Positions 26,869-35,915 of a stretch of DNA of 64,000 nucleotides are shown here, piece by piece. The notes under the pieces were generated by a model. The model was not told where the DNA came from. It ran no database searches and worked only from the letters and a program-made list of their open reading frames with translations. The position numbers and the translations under genes were made by a program. This DNA is from DATARH01 sp963847345. GTDB lineage: Bacteria > Pseudomonadota > Alphaproteobacteria > ATCC43930 > CGMCC-115725. The stretch is from positions 62,001 through 126,000 of the forward strand of contig CAWJZU010000015.1 in the NCBI GenBank assembly GCA_963847345.1. Direction: 5' to 3'. The first letter of the stretch is position 1. Each line of letters starts with the position of its first letter.

Positions 26869-27004
26869 CCGCCGCGGCGCGGGCCGTTCCGCGTTCGCGG
26901 TCCGCTCCTTGCCGGATTAGCTGTTGAGGCCGGCGCCCGATCGCGATTTGATGCCCGTCGAGACCGACCGCGAGGCGAACCACCAATCCCGGCGAGAGGC
27001 GCGC

Positions 27005-28114
27005 ATGAAGATCACCGATGTCACGCTGACCCTTTTTTCCTGGGAAAGCATTCCCTCGACGATCTACGGGCACCACACGGCGCGGCCGACGGGCAAAAGC
27101 GACCTCGGGCTGCTGCGGGTCGTGACCGACGAAGGGATCGAGGGCCACGCGTTTCTCGGCACCTCGTCAAACCCGGCGAGCCTCGACGGGGCCGGTCTGA
27201 TCCGCTTTCTGAAGCCGATCCTGATGGACCAGAACCCGCTCGATCGCGAGCGGCTCAACCGGCTGCTGTGGGGACGCGCCCGCGTCGCGACGATCCGCGC
27301 GATCGGCGCCGTCGACATCGCGCTCTGGGACATTGCCGGCAAGGCCGCCGGGCTGCCGATCCACCGCCTGATCGGCACCTGCCGCGACAGGATCGGCGCC
27401 TATGCCAGCTCGGAGATCCACGGCTCGGTCGAGGCCTATGTCGAGCAGGCCAAGCATTACCAATCGACCGGCTGGCACGCCTACAAGATCCATCCGCCGC
27501 AGCGCTGGCGCGAGGACATCAAGGTATGCGAGGCGGTCAGGAAGGCGGTTGGGGACGACTACCAGATCATGCTCGATTCGACCTGGAGCTATCGCTACGA
27601 GGAGGCGCTGCGGGTCGGGCTGGCGATCCAGGAAATGGGGTTCTACTGGTACGAGGACCCGCTGCACGAACAGGACATCTACAATTACGTCAAGCTGCGG
27701 CAGAAGCTCGACATTCCGATCCTCGCGACCGAATACCCGATCGGCGGCCTCGATTCATACATCCCGTGGATCATGGAACGCGCCACCGACATGCTGCGCG
27801 GCGATGTCGCGGTCAAGGGTGGCATCACGACGCTGATAAAGACCGCGCATCTCGCCGAAGCCTTCCGGATGAACTACGAAATCCATCACGGCGGCAACTC
27901 GCTGAACAATGTCGCGAACCTGCACGTCATCATGGCGATCCGCAACACCGAATTGTTCGAGGTATTGCTGCCCGACGCGATGCAGAAATACGGCATGGCC
28001 GAGGAAATCGTCGTGGACAGCGAAGGCTATGTCCACGCCCCGACCGGTCCCGGCCTCGGCGCCGCGATCGATTTCGACCTGATCGAACGGAAGAAGGTCG
28101 GCGTATTGAGCTGA
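27005..28114 (+). CDS. Mandelate racemase/muconate lactonizing enzyme family protein
   Basis: Enolase-superfamily enzyme, 369 residues, abstracting a proton alpha to a carboxylate of an acid sugar or related substrate. The N-terminal capping domain starts MKITDVTLTLFSW. The barrel has a KxH motif in 'HAYKIHPPQ', which marks the mandelate-racemase subgroup. Metal ligands are Asp in 'IMLDSTWSY', Glu in 'WYEDPLHE' and Glu in 'ILATEYPIGG', with the general-base His in 'YEIHHGGNSLNN'. Start 27005 is preferred over an upstream in-frame start in low-complexity sequence. It converges on apt. Substrate not determined. Confidence 0.93.
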   Translation: MKITDVTLTLFSWESIPSTIYGHHTARPTGKSDLGLLRVVTDEGIEGHAFLGTSSNPASLDGAGLIRFLKPILMDQNPLDRERLNRLLWGRARVATIRAIGAVDIALWDIAGKAAGLPIHRLIGTCRDRIGAYASSEIHGSVEAYVEQAKHYQSTGWHAYKIHPPQRWREDIKVCEAVRKAVGDDYQIMLDSTWSYRYEEALRVGLAIQEMGFYWYEDPLHEQDIYNYVKLRQKLDIPILATEYPIGGLDSYIPWIMERATDMLRGDVAVKGGITTLIKTAHLAEAFRMNYEIHHGGNSLNNVANLHVIMAIRNTELFEVLLPDAMQKYGMAEEIVVDSEGYVHAPTGPGLGAAIDFDLIERKKVGVLS

Positions 28115-28120
28115 CCGCCT

Positions 28121-28636
28121 TCAACTATCGTAGCTGATCATCGCGGCGAGCGGGACATCGAGCTTCCGGCGACCTTCGAGGAACGCCAGTTCGATGATGC
28201 ACGCCGCCGCCGCGACCGTGCCGCCCCGCGTTCGCACCAGCTCGACGGCGGCCTGCATCGTGCCGCCGGTCGCGATCAGATCGTCGAGCACGACGACGCG
28301 CTGCCCCGGCTGAATCGCGTCTTCCTGCACTTCGATCGTGTCGGTGCCGTATTCGAGATCGTAGGAATACCGGACCGTCTTCCCCGGCAATTTGCCCTTC
28401 TTGCGCACCATCGCGAAGCCGCTGCCGAGCGCATAGGCGAGCGGCGCCGCGACCAGGAAACCGCGCGACTCGATCCCGACCAGAAGCTCGGGGCGGTGCG
28501 GCCTGATCGCTTCCGCGAGCTGCTCGATCATGGCGCGCCAGGCCGACGGGTGCGCCAGCAGCGTCGAGATGTCGTAAAACAGGATGCCCGGCTTCGGGAA
28601 GTCGGGGATCGCGCGGATGTGCTGTTTGAAATCCAT
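28121..28636 (-). CDS. apt: Adenine phosphoribosyltransferase
   Basis: Purine salvage enzyme making AMP from adenine and PRPP, 171 residues. It begins MDFKQHIRAIPDFPKPGILFYD, the standard APRT N-terminus. The PRPP-binding motif is 'VVVLDDLIATGGTM' (about residues 120-133), and 'GIESRGFLVAAPLAYALG' and 'VRKKGKLPG' are the conserved base and loop segments. The stop is 6 bases from the convergent enolase-superfamily gene. It is divergent from the Mla operon across 113 bases. Confidence 0.96.
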   Translation of the reverse strand: MDFKQHIRAIPDFPKPGILFYDISTLLAHPSAWRAMIEQLAEAIRPHRPELLVGIESRGFLVAAPLAYALGSGFAMVRKKGKLPGKTVRYSYDLEYGTDTIEVQEDAIQPGQRVVVLDDLIATGGTMQAAVELVRTRGGTVAAAACIIELAFLEGRRKLDVPLAAMISYDS

Positions 28637-28749
28637 TGTCGTCTCGCCGGGTCACGGTCGCTCGGTGTTGCGGGATAGCGGGTTTTCCCCTACTTGGAAA
28701 GTGCTTGAGCCCCGTTGATTCCCAAACCGTTAGATCTCGTCGGTCCCAC

Positions 28750-29886
28750 ATGGCGTCGCCCGCAGCGATTGTTGTCTCGGAGGAGGCGGGCGTGCTCGTG
28801 GTGCATGCCGCGGGCGATTGGCTCGTCACCGAAGCCGCCGATCTGAATCGTCGGCTGCGCGCCCTTAGCGTGCCGTCCGGGCGCTCGGTCGTTGTCGACG
28901 CGGCCGGCATCGAACGGCTCGACACCGCCGGTGCTTGGCTCCTGCTGCGCACCGAGCGCGAGCTTGCCGGGCGCGGCCACGCCGTCACGCTGAGCAACTT
29001 GCGCCCGAACCTGATGCCGCTGTTCGAGCAGCTGCGCGACCGCGGCGTAATCTCGCCGCCGCCGCACCCGATCCCGGCGCATCACTTCTTCCCTGGCTTT
29101 CTCGCACGCCTCGGCGAAGTCACGATCGGGATCCTGCGGCGCGGCTATTCGATCCTCGGGTTTGGCGGGCTCGTCTTCGTGACGATAGCACGGCTGCTCG
29201 CCCAGCCGGGCCGCTTGCGGCTGCGCGCGACGATCAGCCAAATGGAGCAGGTCGGCCTCGACGCGACGCCGATCGTCGGCCTGTTATCGTTCCTGATCGG
29301 TATCGTGATGGCGTTTCAGGGGGCCGACCAGCTGCGCCGGTTCGGCGCCGAAATCTATACGGTCAACCTGCTCGGCATCACGATCCTTCGCGAACTGGGC
29401 GTGCTGCTGGCGGCGATCATCATCGCCGGCCGCTCCGGCAGCGCCTTCACCGCGCAGATCGGCACGATGCAGGTCAATCAGGAAATCGACGCGATGCACA
29501 CGCTCGGTCTCGACCCGGTCGAGGTGCTGGTGCTGCCGCGCCTTTTCGGCCTGATGCTGACGCTGCCGCTCCTCGTCTTCTACGCCGATGCGCTGGGCCT
29601 GCTCGGCGGCTTTCTGATGACGTGGGCGACGCTCGGGATCACGCTGCCGATCTTTCTCGAACAGCTGCGCGGCGCCATCACGAGCTGGACATTGTGGGTC
29701 GGTGTCATCAAGGCGCCGGTCTTCGCCGCCATTATTGCCATGGTCGGGTGCTACGAGGGGTTCAACGTGTCGGGCAGCGCCGAAAGCGTCGGACGATTGA
29801 CGACGCAGTCGGTTGTGGAATCGATATTCCTTGTGATTGTCGCCGACGCCGCTTTTTCGGTGCTGTTTTCGATGCTGCGGATATGA
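28750..29886 (+). CDS. mlaE: MlaE-family ABC permease with N-terminal STAS domain
   Basis: Inner-membrane permease of a phospholipid/MCE transport system, 378 residues. Residues 1-95 form a STAS domain (the role of the separate MlaB protein in E. coli), with 'GIERLDTAGAWLLLR' matching the STAS core. The MlaE permease follows (about 130-378) with 'GLLSFLIGIVMAFQGADQLRRFGA', 'ELGVLLAAIIIAGRSGSAFTA' (21-residue block, interior abbreviated by family) and 'LPRLFGLMLTLPLL'. The ATG at 28750 is chosen where the STAS domain begins. Its stop overlaps the ATPase start (ATGA at 29883). Confidence 0.94.
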   Translation: MASPAAIVVSEEAGVLVVHAAGDWLVTEAADLNRRLRALSVPSGRSVVVDAAGIERLDTAGAWLLLRTERELAGRGHAVTLSNLRPNLMPLFEQLRDRGVISPPPHPIPAHHFFPGFLARLGEVTIGILRRGYSILGFGGLVFVTIARLLAQPGRLRLRATISQMEQVGLDATPIVGLLSFLIGIVMAFQGADQLRRFGAEIYTVNLLGITILRELGVLLAAIIIAGRSGSAFTAQIGTMQVNQEIDAMHTLGLDPVEVLVLPRLFGLMLTLPLLVFYADALGLLGGFLMTWATLGITLPIFLEQLRGAITSWTLWVGVIKAPVFAAIIAMVGCYEGFNVSGSAESVGRLTTQSVVESIFLVIVADAAFSVLFSMLRI

Positions 29887-30680
29887 CTGTTCCGGTGATC
29901 TCGATGCCGAATGGGGCGGAGAACGACATCGTGATCCGGGTGCGCGGCCTGGTGACCCGTTTTGGCAGCCAGACCATCCATGACGGGCTCGACCTCGATG
30001 TGCGGCGCGGCGAGGTGCTCGGCGTCGTCGGTGGCTCCGGCTCGGGTAAATCAGTGTTGCTGCGCTCGATTGTCGGGCTGCGGCGGCCGCAGGGCGGCAG
30101 TGTCGAGGTGCTGGGGCGCGACGTGCTGCACGCCGACGAGGCCGAGCTGCGCGCGCTCGAACAGCGTTGGGGCGTATTGTTTCAGGACGGGGCGCTCTTC
30201 AGCTCGCTGACAGTGATGCAGAACGTCGAGGTGCCGCTGCGCGAGCACACCCCGATGCCGGAGCCGCTGATGGACGAGATCGCGGCCTGCAAGATCGCGC
30301 TGGTCGGCCTGCCCGAAGGCACCGCCGAGAAATTTCCGTCGGAGCTGTCGGGCGGGATGCGCAAGCGGGCCGGGCTCGCGCGAGCGCTGGCGCTCGATCC
30401 CGAGATCCTGTTTCTCGACGAGCCGACCGCCGGTCTCGACCCGATCGCCGCTTCCGAGTTCGACCGGCTGATCGGTGATCTGAAGGCCAGCCTCGGATTG
30501 ACCGTGTTCCTCGTCACGCACGACCTGGACACGCTGTTCGCGATCTGCGACCGCGTTGCCGTGCTGGTCGACAAGAAAATACGAATCGGTACCTTGGCGC
30601 AGCATCTGAAAGACGAGGATCCCTGGATGCGCGCCTATTTTCACGGCCCCCGCGCCCGCGCGGTTCAGCCGGCTCGGTAA
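29883..30680 (+). CDS. mlaF: MlaF-family ABC transporter ATP-binding protein
   Basis: ATPase driving the MCE lipid transporter, 265 residues. Walker A GGSGSGKS is at residues 50-57, the Q-loop is in 'LFQDGALFSSLTVMQNV', the signature LSGGM is at 155-159, Walker B LFLDEPTAGLDP begins at 176, and the switch His is in 'LVTHDLDTLF'. It overlaps mlaE by four bases, and mlaD starts 14 bases after its stop. The C-terminal tail 'MRAYFHGPRARA' resembles MlaF proteins. Confidence 0.95.
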   Translation: MTVPVISMPNGAENDIVIRVRGLVTRFGSQTIHDGLDLDVRRGEVLGVVGGSGSGKSVLLRSIVGLRRPQGGSVEVLGRDVLHADEAELRALEQRWGVLFQDGALFSSLTVMQNVEVPLREHTPMPEPLMDEIAACKIALVGLPEGTAEKFPSELSGGMRKRAGLARALALDPEILFLDEPTAGLDPIAASEFDRLIGDLKASLGLTVFLVTHDLDTLFAICDRVAVLVDKKIRIGTLAQHLKDEDPWMRAYFHGPRARAVQPAR

Positions 30681-30694
30681 GTCAGGCAAGGAAG

Positions 30695-31636
30695 ATGGAA
30701 ACACGTGCGAATTACGCCGCGGTAGGCGCCTTTGTGTTCGCGATGGTTCTGCTCGCGTTCGGAGCCGTTGTCTGGCTCGCGGGCGGCCAGCTCAACGCGC
30801 CCAAGGCCTATTATCGTATCTATTTCAGCGGCCTGGTGAGCGGGATGCGGGAAGGCGCTGCTGTCGAGTACAACGGCGTGCCGGTCGGCAAGGTCGAGGA
30901 TATCCGGATCGACCCCGACAATGTGGCGCTGGTCCAAACCACGATCGCCATCGACCCCCGGCTGACGATCAAGAAGGATGCCGTCGCGACGCTGCAAAGC
31001 AACCTTTTGAGCGGCGTGTCATTTGTCCAGATCACCGGCGGGACGCAAGACGCACCGCCCCTGAAAGCCGAAGGAAATGAGCGGTATCCGGTAATCCGCT
31101 CGGTGCCCTCGACGCTGGCCAGCGTCGCGGCTTCCGGCCCGGAGCTGCTGGACAAGCTGAACGCGACGGTTGATCGGTTCAACACGATCCTCGACGAGAA
31201 GAACCGCCAAGCTCTGAGCGAAAGCCTCGAAAACCTGCGGGTGTTCACCGCCGGGCTCGCCGCGCGCAACGACGATATCGCCGAACTGGCCACCAACGCG
31301 AATTCCGCCACCGCGGCGGCGTCGAAGCTCTTTGTCAGCATCGAGCGCAGCTACGCCGGGCCGGACGGCATCGGTGCCCGTTTGACCTCGGCAATCTCCG
31401 ATTTCGACAAGGTGGCCAAGAACCTCGGGGATACGAACAAGCAGCTGCAGGGCGCGCTTCAGGATGTCCGCCCCGGACTGCGCAGCTTCAGCGAGCAGAC
31501 GCTGACCAATGTCGGCAGCCTTGTCGCCGAGGCGCGGCAGCTCGTCGCAAGCGCCAACCGCGTCGTCACGAATGTCGAACGCGATCCGATGAGCCTCTTG
31601 TTCGGCGACCGCCGCGAAGGATACAGGCCGCGATGA
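30695..31636 (+). CDS. mlaD: MlaD family protein (MCE domain)
   Basis: Periplasmic substrate-binding component anchored in the inner membrane, 313 residues. One N-terminal helix 'YAAVGAFVFAMVLLAFGAVV' is followed by the MCE domain (about residues 38-115) with 'YRIYFSGLVSGMREGAAVEY' and 'NGVPVGKVEDIRIDP'. A long helical region (about 150-313) containing 'DKLNATVDRFNTILDE' would form the channel-like extension. ATGA overlap at 31633 couples it to the lipoprotein. Lipid ligand not determined. Confidence 0.94.
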   Translation: METRANYAAVGAFVFAMVLLAFGAVVWLAGGQLNAPKAYYRIYFSGLVSGMREGAAVEYNGVPVGKVEDIRIDPDNVALVQTTIAIDPRLTIKKDAVATLQSNLLSGVSFVQITGGTQDAPPLKAEGNERYPVIRSVPSTLASVAASGPELLDKLNATVDRFNTILDEKNRQALSESLENLRVFTAGLAARNDDIAELATNANSATAAASKLFVSIERSYAGPDGIGARLTSAISDFDKVAKNLGDTNKQLQGALQDVRPGLRSFSEQTLTNVGSLVAEARQLVASANRVVTNVERDPMSLLFGDRREGYRPR

Positions 31637-32277
31637 AGCCCGCCGCCCGCCGCCGCGGGATCACAGCGATGCTGCTGTTGTGCCTCCCGATGCTGTCCGC
31701 CGGGTGCGGTGGGCTGCTGGGGAAAGCGCCGGAACGGCAGCTCTATCGTCTGAACTCGAACGTGGCGTCAGCGCAGACGCCGCCGCGGGTTGGGGCGCTG
31801 CTCGTTATCGCCACCCCGACCGCCTCCGCCGGACTCGACACAGATCGCATCGCGTTGATCCGCTCCCCGGTCGCGATCGACTACTACGCCGACGGCGAAT
31901 GGGTCGACCGTCCGCCGTTCCTGGTCAAGGAGGCGCTGATCCAAAGTTTCGAGAAGAGCGGCGCCTTCGCCGGGGTCAGCACCGAGGGTCTCGGTCTGAG
32001 CGCCGATTACGTCCTCAACACCGATATCCGCGATTTTACCGCGATCTATGACACGCCGGATGGCCCCCCGCTGGCTCGGGTGCGCATCGCCGCCGAGCTT
32101 GTCACGATGCCGGGGCGCAACATCGCCGCCGAGACCTCAATAATCCGCGAGGCACGGGCCGGGGCGATTGAGCTTCCGTCGATAGTGCAGGCGTTCGACC
32201 GCGCATTAGGCGACGCTGTCCAGGCGATCATCGTCTGGGCGGCGTCGAATCCCGCCTTGGCGTCGAAACGCAAATAG
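31633..32277 (+). CDS. ABC-type transport auxiliary lipoprotein
   Basis: 214-residue outer-membrane lipoprotein of the ABC_trans_aux/PqiC-like type. The lipobox is in 'LPMLSAGCGGLLG' (Cys about residue 25). The mature domain has 'RQLYRLNSNVASA', 'IALIRSPVAIDYYADGEWVD' and 'LNTDIRDFTAIYD', typical of the family that caps MCE complexes. It is the last gene of the permease-ATPase-MCE-lipoprotein operon and replaces the MlaC/MlaA route of enterobacteria in many Alphaproteobacteria. Confidence 0.9.
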   Translation: MKPAARRRGITAMLLLCLPMLSAGCGGLLGKAPERQLYRLNSNVASAQTPPRVGALLVIATPTASAGLDTDRIALIRSPVAIDYYADGEWVDRPPFLVKEALIQSFEKSGAFAGVSTEGLGLSADYVLNTDIRDFTAIYDTPDGPPLARVRIAAELVTMPGRNIAAETSIIREARAGAIELPSIVQAFDRALGDAVQAIIVWAASNPALASKRK

Positions 32278-32629
32278 CCGGCATCGGTCTGCGCTTCGTC
32301 AACACGTCATTGGGGCCTGGACGCGACAGCCGATCCGTCGAAGATCGCTGGCGCTGTGGCGCGTTGCTCGGTCGTAACCAACTGATCTCCGTAACCCGGT
32401 TGGACTCCGCGTCGCATTTTGTCGGGACTAGGCCAACTTGCGATAAGCTTTGTTACGGACGCTGAAAACTTCGCACGAAATCACTCTTGCCTGCACAAGG
32501 CCGTAAACAAGAACGGTTTAAATCCCGTATTCGCTTACAACATATTACCAAAAACCCAGCGCGGTCGATCTACAACGTAGCGGCGGCGGCGTTAGATCAG
32601 TGTTCGATCCAACGCCAAAGGGAAACTCG
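32278..32629. other. Intergenic region upstream of ECF sigma gene
   Basis: 352 bases without a gene. It turns AT-richer from about 32440, consistent with a promoter region for the sigma factor. A search by eye for an EcfG-type GGAAC-N16/17-CGTT promoter gave no match good enough to report. AAAGGGAAA just before the sigma ATG is its ribosome site. Confidence 0.4.
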
Positions 32630-33244
32630 ATGTCCGATTTTCACCGCCGGCTCGAAGAACAAATTCCGCGTTTGCGGCGATATGCAAGGGCATTGACCCG
32701 CGACGCCAGCCGGGCGGACGACCTGGTTCAGGACACCCTGTTGCGGGCGCTCGCCAAGCAGCATTTATGGCAGGACGGGACCAATCTGCGGGCTTGGCTC
32801 TTCACGCTGATGCACAACCAGCACGTCAATGATGTACGCCGGTCAAGCCGCGACGGCGGCAATATCGACGTGACCGAGATGGCCTCGGTGCTGGTCGCCA
32901 ACACCGACCCGACCGCGTCGCGACAGTTGCGCGAACTGGAGCGCGGCCTCGGGCTCCTGCCAATGGAGCAGCGCGAGGCAATCCTGCTCGTCGGGCTCGA
33001 AGGCCTGCGCTATGACGAGGCGGCCGTGATCGCTGGCGTACCGATCGGCACCGTGCGCTCGCGCCTGTCGCGCGGCCGCGAGGCGCTGCGGCGCATACTC
33101 GGCATCGAGGGGGCCGAGGCGGAGCCCGCGAAGACAGAGGAACGGCGCGCCGACAACCATTCCCGCCCCACCTCGGCGCACGCCCGGAAGATGCCGGTTG
33201 GCCGGAGCAAGGCGTCGGTCGCGCCAATGCGCGAGGCGGCCTGA
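32630..33244 (+). CDS. ECF-type RNA polymerase sigma factor
   Basis: 204 residues with sigma region 2 (about 8-75, including 'RADDLVQDTLLRALAKQHLW' and 'NLRAWLFTLMHNQHVND') and region 4.2 (about 110-160, with 'LLPMEQREAILLVGLEGLRY' and 'VPIGTVRSRLSRGREALRR'). A basic tail of about 45 residues follows. The ATG at 32630 (MSDFHRRLEEQIPRL) has AAAGGGAAA upstream. No anti-sigma factor or PhyR/NepR gene adjoins it, so the signal is unknown. It most resembles the short EcfG-like or ECF41-free types, but the group cannot be fixed without alignment. Confidence 0.93.
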   Translation: MSDFHRRLEEQIPRLRRYARALTRDASRADDLVQDTLLRALAKQHLWQDGTNLRAWLFTLMHNQHVNDVRRSSRDGGNIDVTEMASVLVANTDPTASRQLRELERGLGLLPMEQREAILLVGLEGLRYDEAAVIAGVPIGTVRSRLSRGREALRRILGIEGAEAEPAKTEERRADNHSRPTSAHARKMPVGRSKASVAPMREAA

Positions 33245-33382
33245 AGAACCGTATCGAGGCCCAGGCCATTGAAGACCAAATGCCTGATCTCGCCCGGCTG
33301 AACTCTCCTCTCATCGTCTGCCGCGATTGCCGGACGGCCGCCACGAGGGTACATCCAGCGTGGCAACCGGAGCGGAGGGGCG

Positions 33383-34363
33383 ATGGAGACCGGCGCGGAT
33401 GCGGCGGCCAGGTTTTCGGGCGGCGAGTTTTGCGGGCGCGTCTATGACAGCATCCTCGAAACGATCGGCACGACACCGCTGGTCCGCATACACCGGCTGG
33501 CGGCCGAGGCGGGCGCCCGAGCCGATCTGCTTGCCAAGTGCGAGTTCTTCAACCCGCTCCCTCGGTAAAGGACCGCATCGGTCTGGCTATGGTGGAGGCC
33601 GCCGAGGCGGCCGGCCATATCCGGGCCGGCACCGTGCTGGTCGAGCCGACCTCCGGAAATACCGGGATCGCGCTGGCCTTCGTCTGCGCCGCCAAGGGAT
33701 ACCGGCTGATCCTGACGATGCCCGACAGCATGTCGATCGAGCGGCGCCGGATGTTGCGGCTTCTCGGCGCCGAACTCGAACTGACCCCCGGCCGCCCAAG
33801 GCATGCGCGGCGCGATCGCCAAGGCCGAAGAGATCGTCCGCGGCCTGTGCGACGCATTTATGCCGCAGCAGTTCCAGAACCCGGCCAATCCGGAGATCCA
33901 CCGCCGCACCACCGGCGAGGAGATCTGGACCGACACGGCCGGCGCTGTCGATGTCGTCGTGTGTGGCGTCGGCACCGGCGGCACCTTGACCGGGGTCGGC
34001 TCGGTGCTGAAGCCACGCAAGCCCGGCCTGCGCATAGTCGCGGTCGAGCCGGAGGAAAGCCCGGTCCTGTCGGGCGGCCCGCCCGGTCCGAATAAAATTC
34101 AGGGCATTGGCGCCGGCTTTATCCCCGACATTCTCGACACCTCGCTGATCGACGAAATCCTGTGCATCAGCCACGAGACCGCGCTGCGCGTCGCGCGCCA
34201 GGCCGCCCGGCTCGATGGGCTGGCGATCGGCACCTCGGCGGGGGCGGCTCTCGCCGCCGCGCTCGAAATCGGTGCGCGCCCGGCAATGGAAGGCAAGACG
34301 ATCGTTGCCGTGCTGCCGGACCACGCCGAGCGCAACCTTTCGACTGCCCTATTCGAGGGGTAA
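33383..34363 (+). CDS. cysK: Cysteine synthase / PLP-dependent beta-replacing enzyme (two frameshifts)
   Basis: Makes cysteine from O-acetylserine and sulfide, about 326 residues. It starts METGADAAARFSGGEF and carries 'SILETIGTTPLVRIHRL', the cofactor Lys in 'PSVKDRIGLAMVE', the phosphate-side loop 'EPTSGNTGIALAFV', the glycine loop 'GVGTGGTLTGVG' and the Ser of 'GLAIGTSAGAALAAAL'. The frame breaks near 33556 (one base missing before SVKDR) and near 33795 (one extra base after ELELTP), returning to the first frame. All active-site segments are intact across the frames. It is followed by moeB, a sulfur-transfer context. Confidence 0.88.
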
Positions 34364-34444
34364 TGAGTCGCCATTCCGGCATCCGGACCCGATATACGAT
34401 GGGGCGCCCCGGATACGGTCGCTCGCTTCTGGGCAGGAAATCCG

Positions 34445-35270
34445 ATGGAACTGACCGAAGAACAATTCCGCCGCTATGCACGCCACCTGATCCTCGACGA
34501 GGTCGGCGAGGAGGGGCAGGAAAAGCTGCTGGCCTCGCGCGTGCTGGTGGTCGGCGCCGGTGGGTTGGGCTCGCCGCTGCTGCTCTACCTTGCAGCTGCC
34601 GGGATCGGGACGCTCGGCGTCATCGATAACGACCGGGTCGACCTGACCAATCTGCAACGCCAGATCGTGCACGCGACCGAGCGGATCGGCGAACTCAAGG
34701 TCGAGAGCGCCCGCGCCACGCTGCACGCGATGAACAGCGATGTCAGGGTAGAGGCGCATCCGGTGCGCCTTGGCCCCGAGAATGCCTCCGAGCATCATCG
34801 CCCGCTACGATCTCGTCGCGGACGGCAGCGACAACTTTGCCACGCGCTATCTGCTGACCGATCAGTGTTTCCGGCTGCGGAAACCGCTGGTCGCGGCCGC
34901 GTTGTCGCCGTTCGAGGGCCAGCTCTCGACCTTTCGGCCGTATCTCGGCGCCGGTCATCCTTGCTACCGGTGCCTGTTCCGTGAGCCGCCGCCGCCCGAT
35001 TTGGTGCCGCGCTGCGAGGAAGCGGGTATTCTCGGCGCCGTCGCCGGCGTGATGGGCACATTGCAGGCAGTAGAAGTTCTCAAGGAACTGCTCGGGCTCG
35101 GCGATAGCCTCGACGGCACGCTGTTGATCTACGAGGCGCTCGCCGCGCGCTTCCACCGCATTCGAATCGGCAAGGACCCGGAGTGCCCGACCTGCGGCCC
35201 AGTGGCGAAGGAGACGGTCGGAACTTCCGCCCGAAACGCCGATTCTGCGCGGGTTTCCTCGCGACCTTGA
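34445..35270 (+). CDS. moeB: MoeB/ThiF-family adenylyltransferase (one frameshift)
   Basis: Adenylates the C-terminus of a ubiquitin-like sulfur carrier (MoaD/ThiS), about 275 residues. The nucleotide-binding 'VLVVGAGGLGSPLLLYLA' is near residue 33 and 'IDNDRVDLTNLQRQIVH' is the conserved Asp/Arg segment. After one extra base near 34790 the next frame gives 'IIARYDLVADGSDNFATRY'. Zinc cysteines are in 'HPCYRCLFREPP' and 'DPECPTCGP'. No rhodanese domain follows. It lies 81 bases after cysK on the same strand and ends 60 bases before the SH3 gene. Confidence 0.9.
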
Positions 35271-35329
35271 CCCTCGGCGGCATCCGGCTCTATCGCTCGC
35301 GCGAACGATTGGGCCTGAGAAGAGGGAAC

Positions 35330-35836
35330 ATGGCCCGGCAGAAGAGATTTGGGTGCGCCATTCTCGGCGTTGTGCTGTCGCTGGCCTCCGCGTCTGGGCT
35401 CGCCGCCGAGGATGATGTAAATGGTTTGAAGCTCCCGCGCTTTGTCAGCCTGGACGCGGACAAGGTCAATCTGCGTACCGGACCCGGCCAGCGCTATCCG
35501 ATCGACTGGGTGCTGACGCGCCGCGACATGCCGGTCGAAATCATCGCGCAATTCGAGAATTGGCGCCGGATTCGCGAATGGGACGGGACGACCGGCTGGG
35601 TACAGCAGAACCTGTTGACCGGAAAGCGCCATGCCGTCGTCGCGAAAGGCGATATCAGACCGATTCATCGCCAGCCGGATCCCGCTTCGGCTCTCGTCGC
35701 GCGCGCCGAACCCGGAGTCATCGGCCGCCTGACCGAGTGTCGTGCGGCGTGGTGCCGGTTCGAGACCGCATCGGTTTCCGGCTGGATGCACCGCGCCGAC
35801 CTGTGGGGCGTCTATCCCGACGAGAAGGTGCCGTAA
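35330..35836 (+). CDS. Secreted SH3-domain protein
   Basis: 168-residue exported protein with a signal peptide (MARQKRFGCAILGVVLSLA, cleavage about 'GLAAE') and two bacterial SH3-like modules. The first is 'DKVNLRTGPGQRYPIDWVL' with 'WVQQNLLTG', and the second spans the C-terminus with 'GVIGRLTECRAAWCRFETA' and 'GWMHRADLWGVYPDE'. This matches the DUF1058/SH3_3 envelope proteins common in Alphaproteobacteria, thought to bind peptidoglycan. The ATG at 35330 has AGAGGGA upstream. It may share a transcript with moeB. Confidence 0.9.
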   Translation: MARQKRFGCAILGVVLSLASASGLAAEDDVNGLKLPRFVSLDADKVNLRTGPGQRYPIDWVLTRRDMPVEIIAQFENWRRIREWDGTTGWVQQNLLTGKRHAVVAKGDIRPIHRQPDPASALVARAEPGVIGRLTECRAAWCRFETASVSGWMHRADLWGVYPDEKVP

Positions 35837-35915
35837 TAGCGACCTGAGGTGGGTTCAGACGCGTTCGGCTTCCCGTGACCGGCCGAGCCACCCTCTGCCG
35901 CGATGCGGGAGAGAG

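Noticed and set aside
32278..32629. EcfG-type (general stress) promoter before the sigma factor
   Set aside because: No GGAAC followed at 16-17 bases by CGTT could be found; partial GAAC words lacked the second element.
33383..35270. Programmed ribosomal frameshifting in cysK and moeB
   Set aside because: No slippery heptamer or downstream pseudoknot is seen at the breaks, the shifts go in both directions, and many unrelated genes share the problem; sequence error explains it better.
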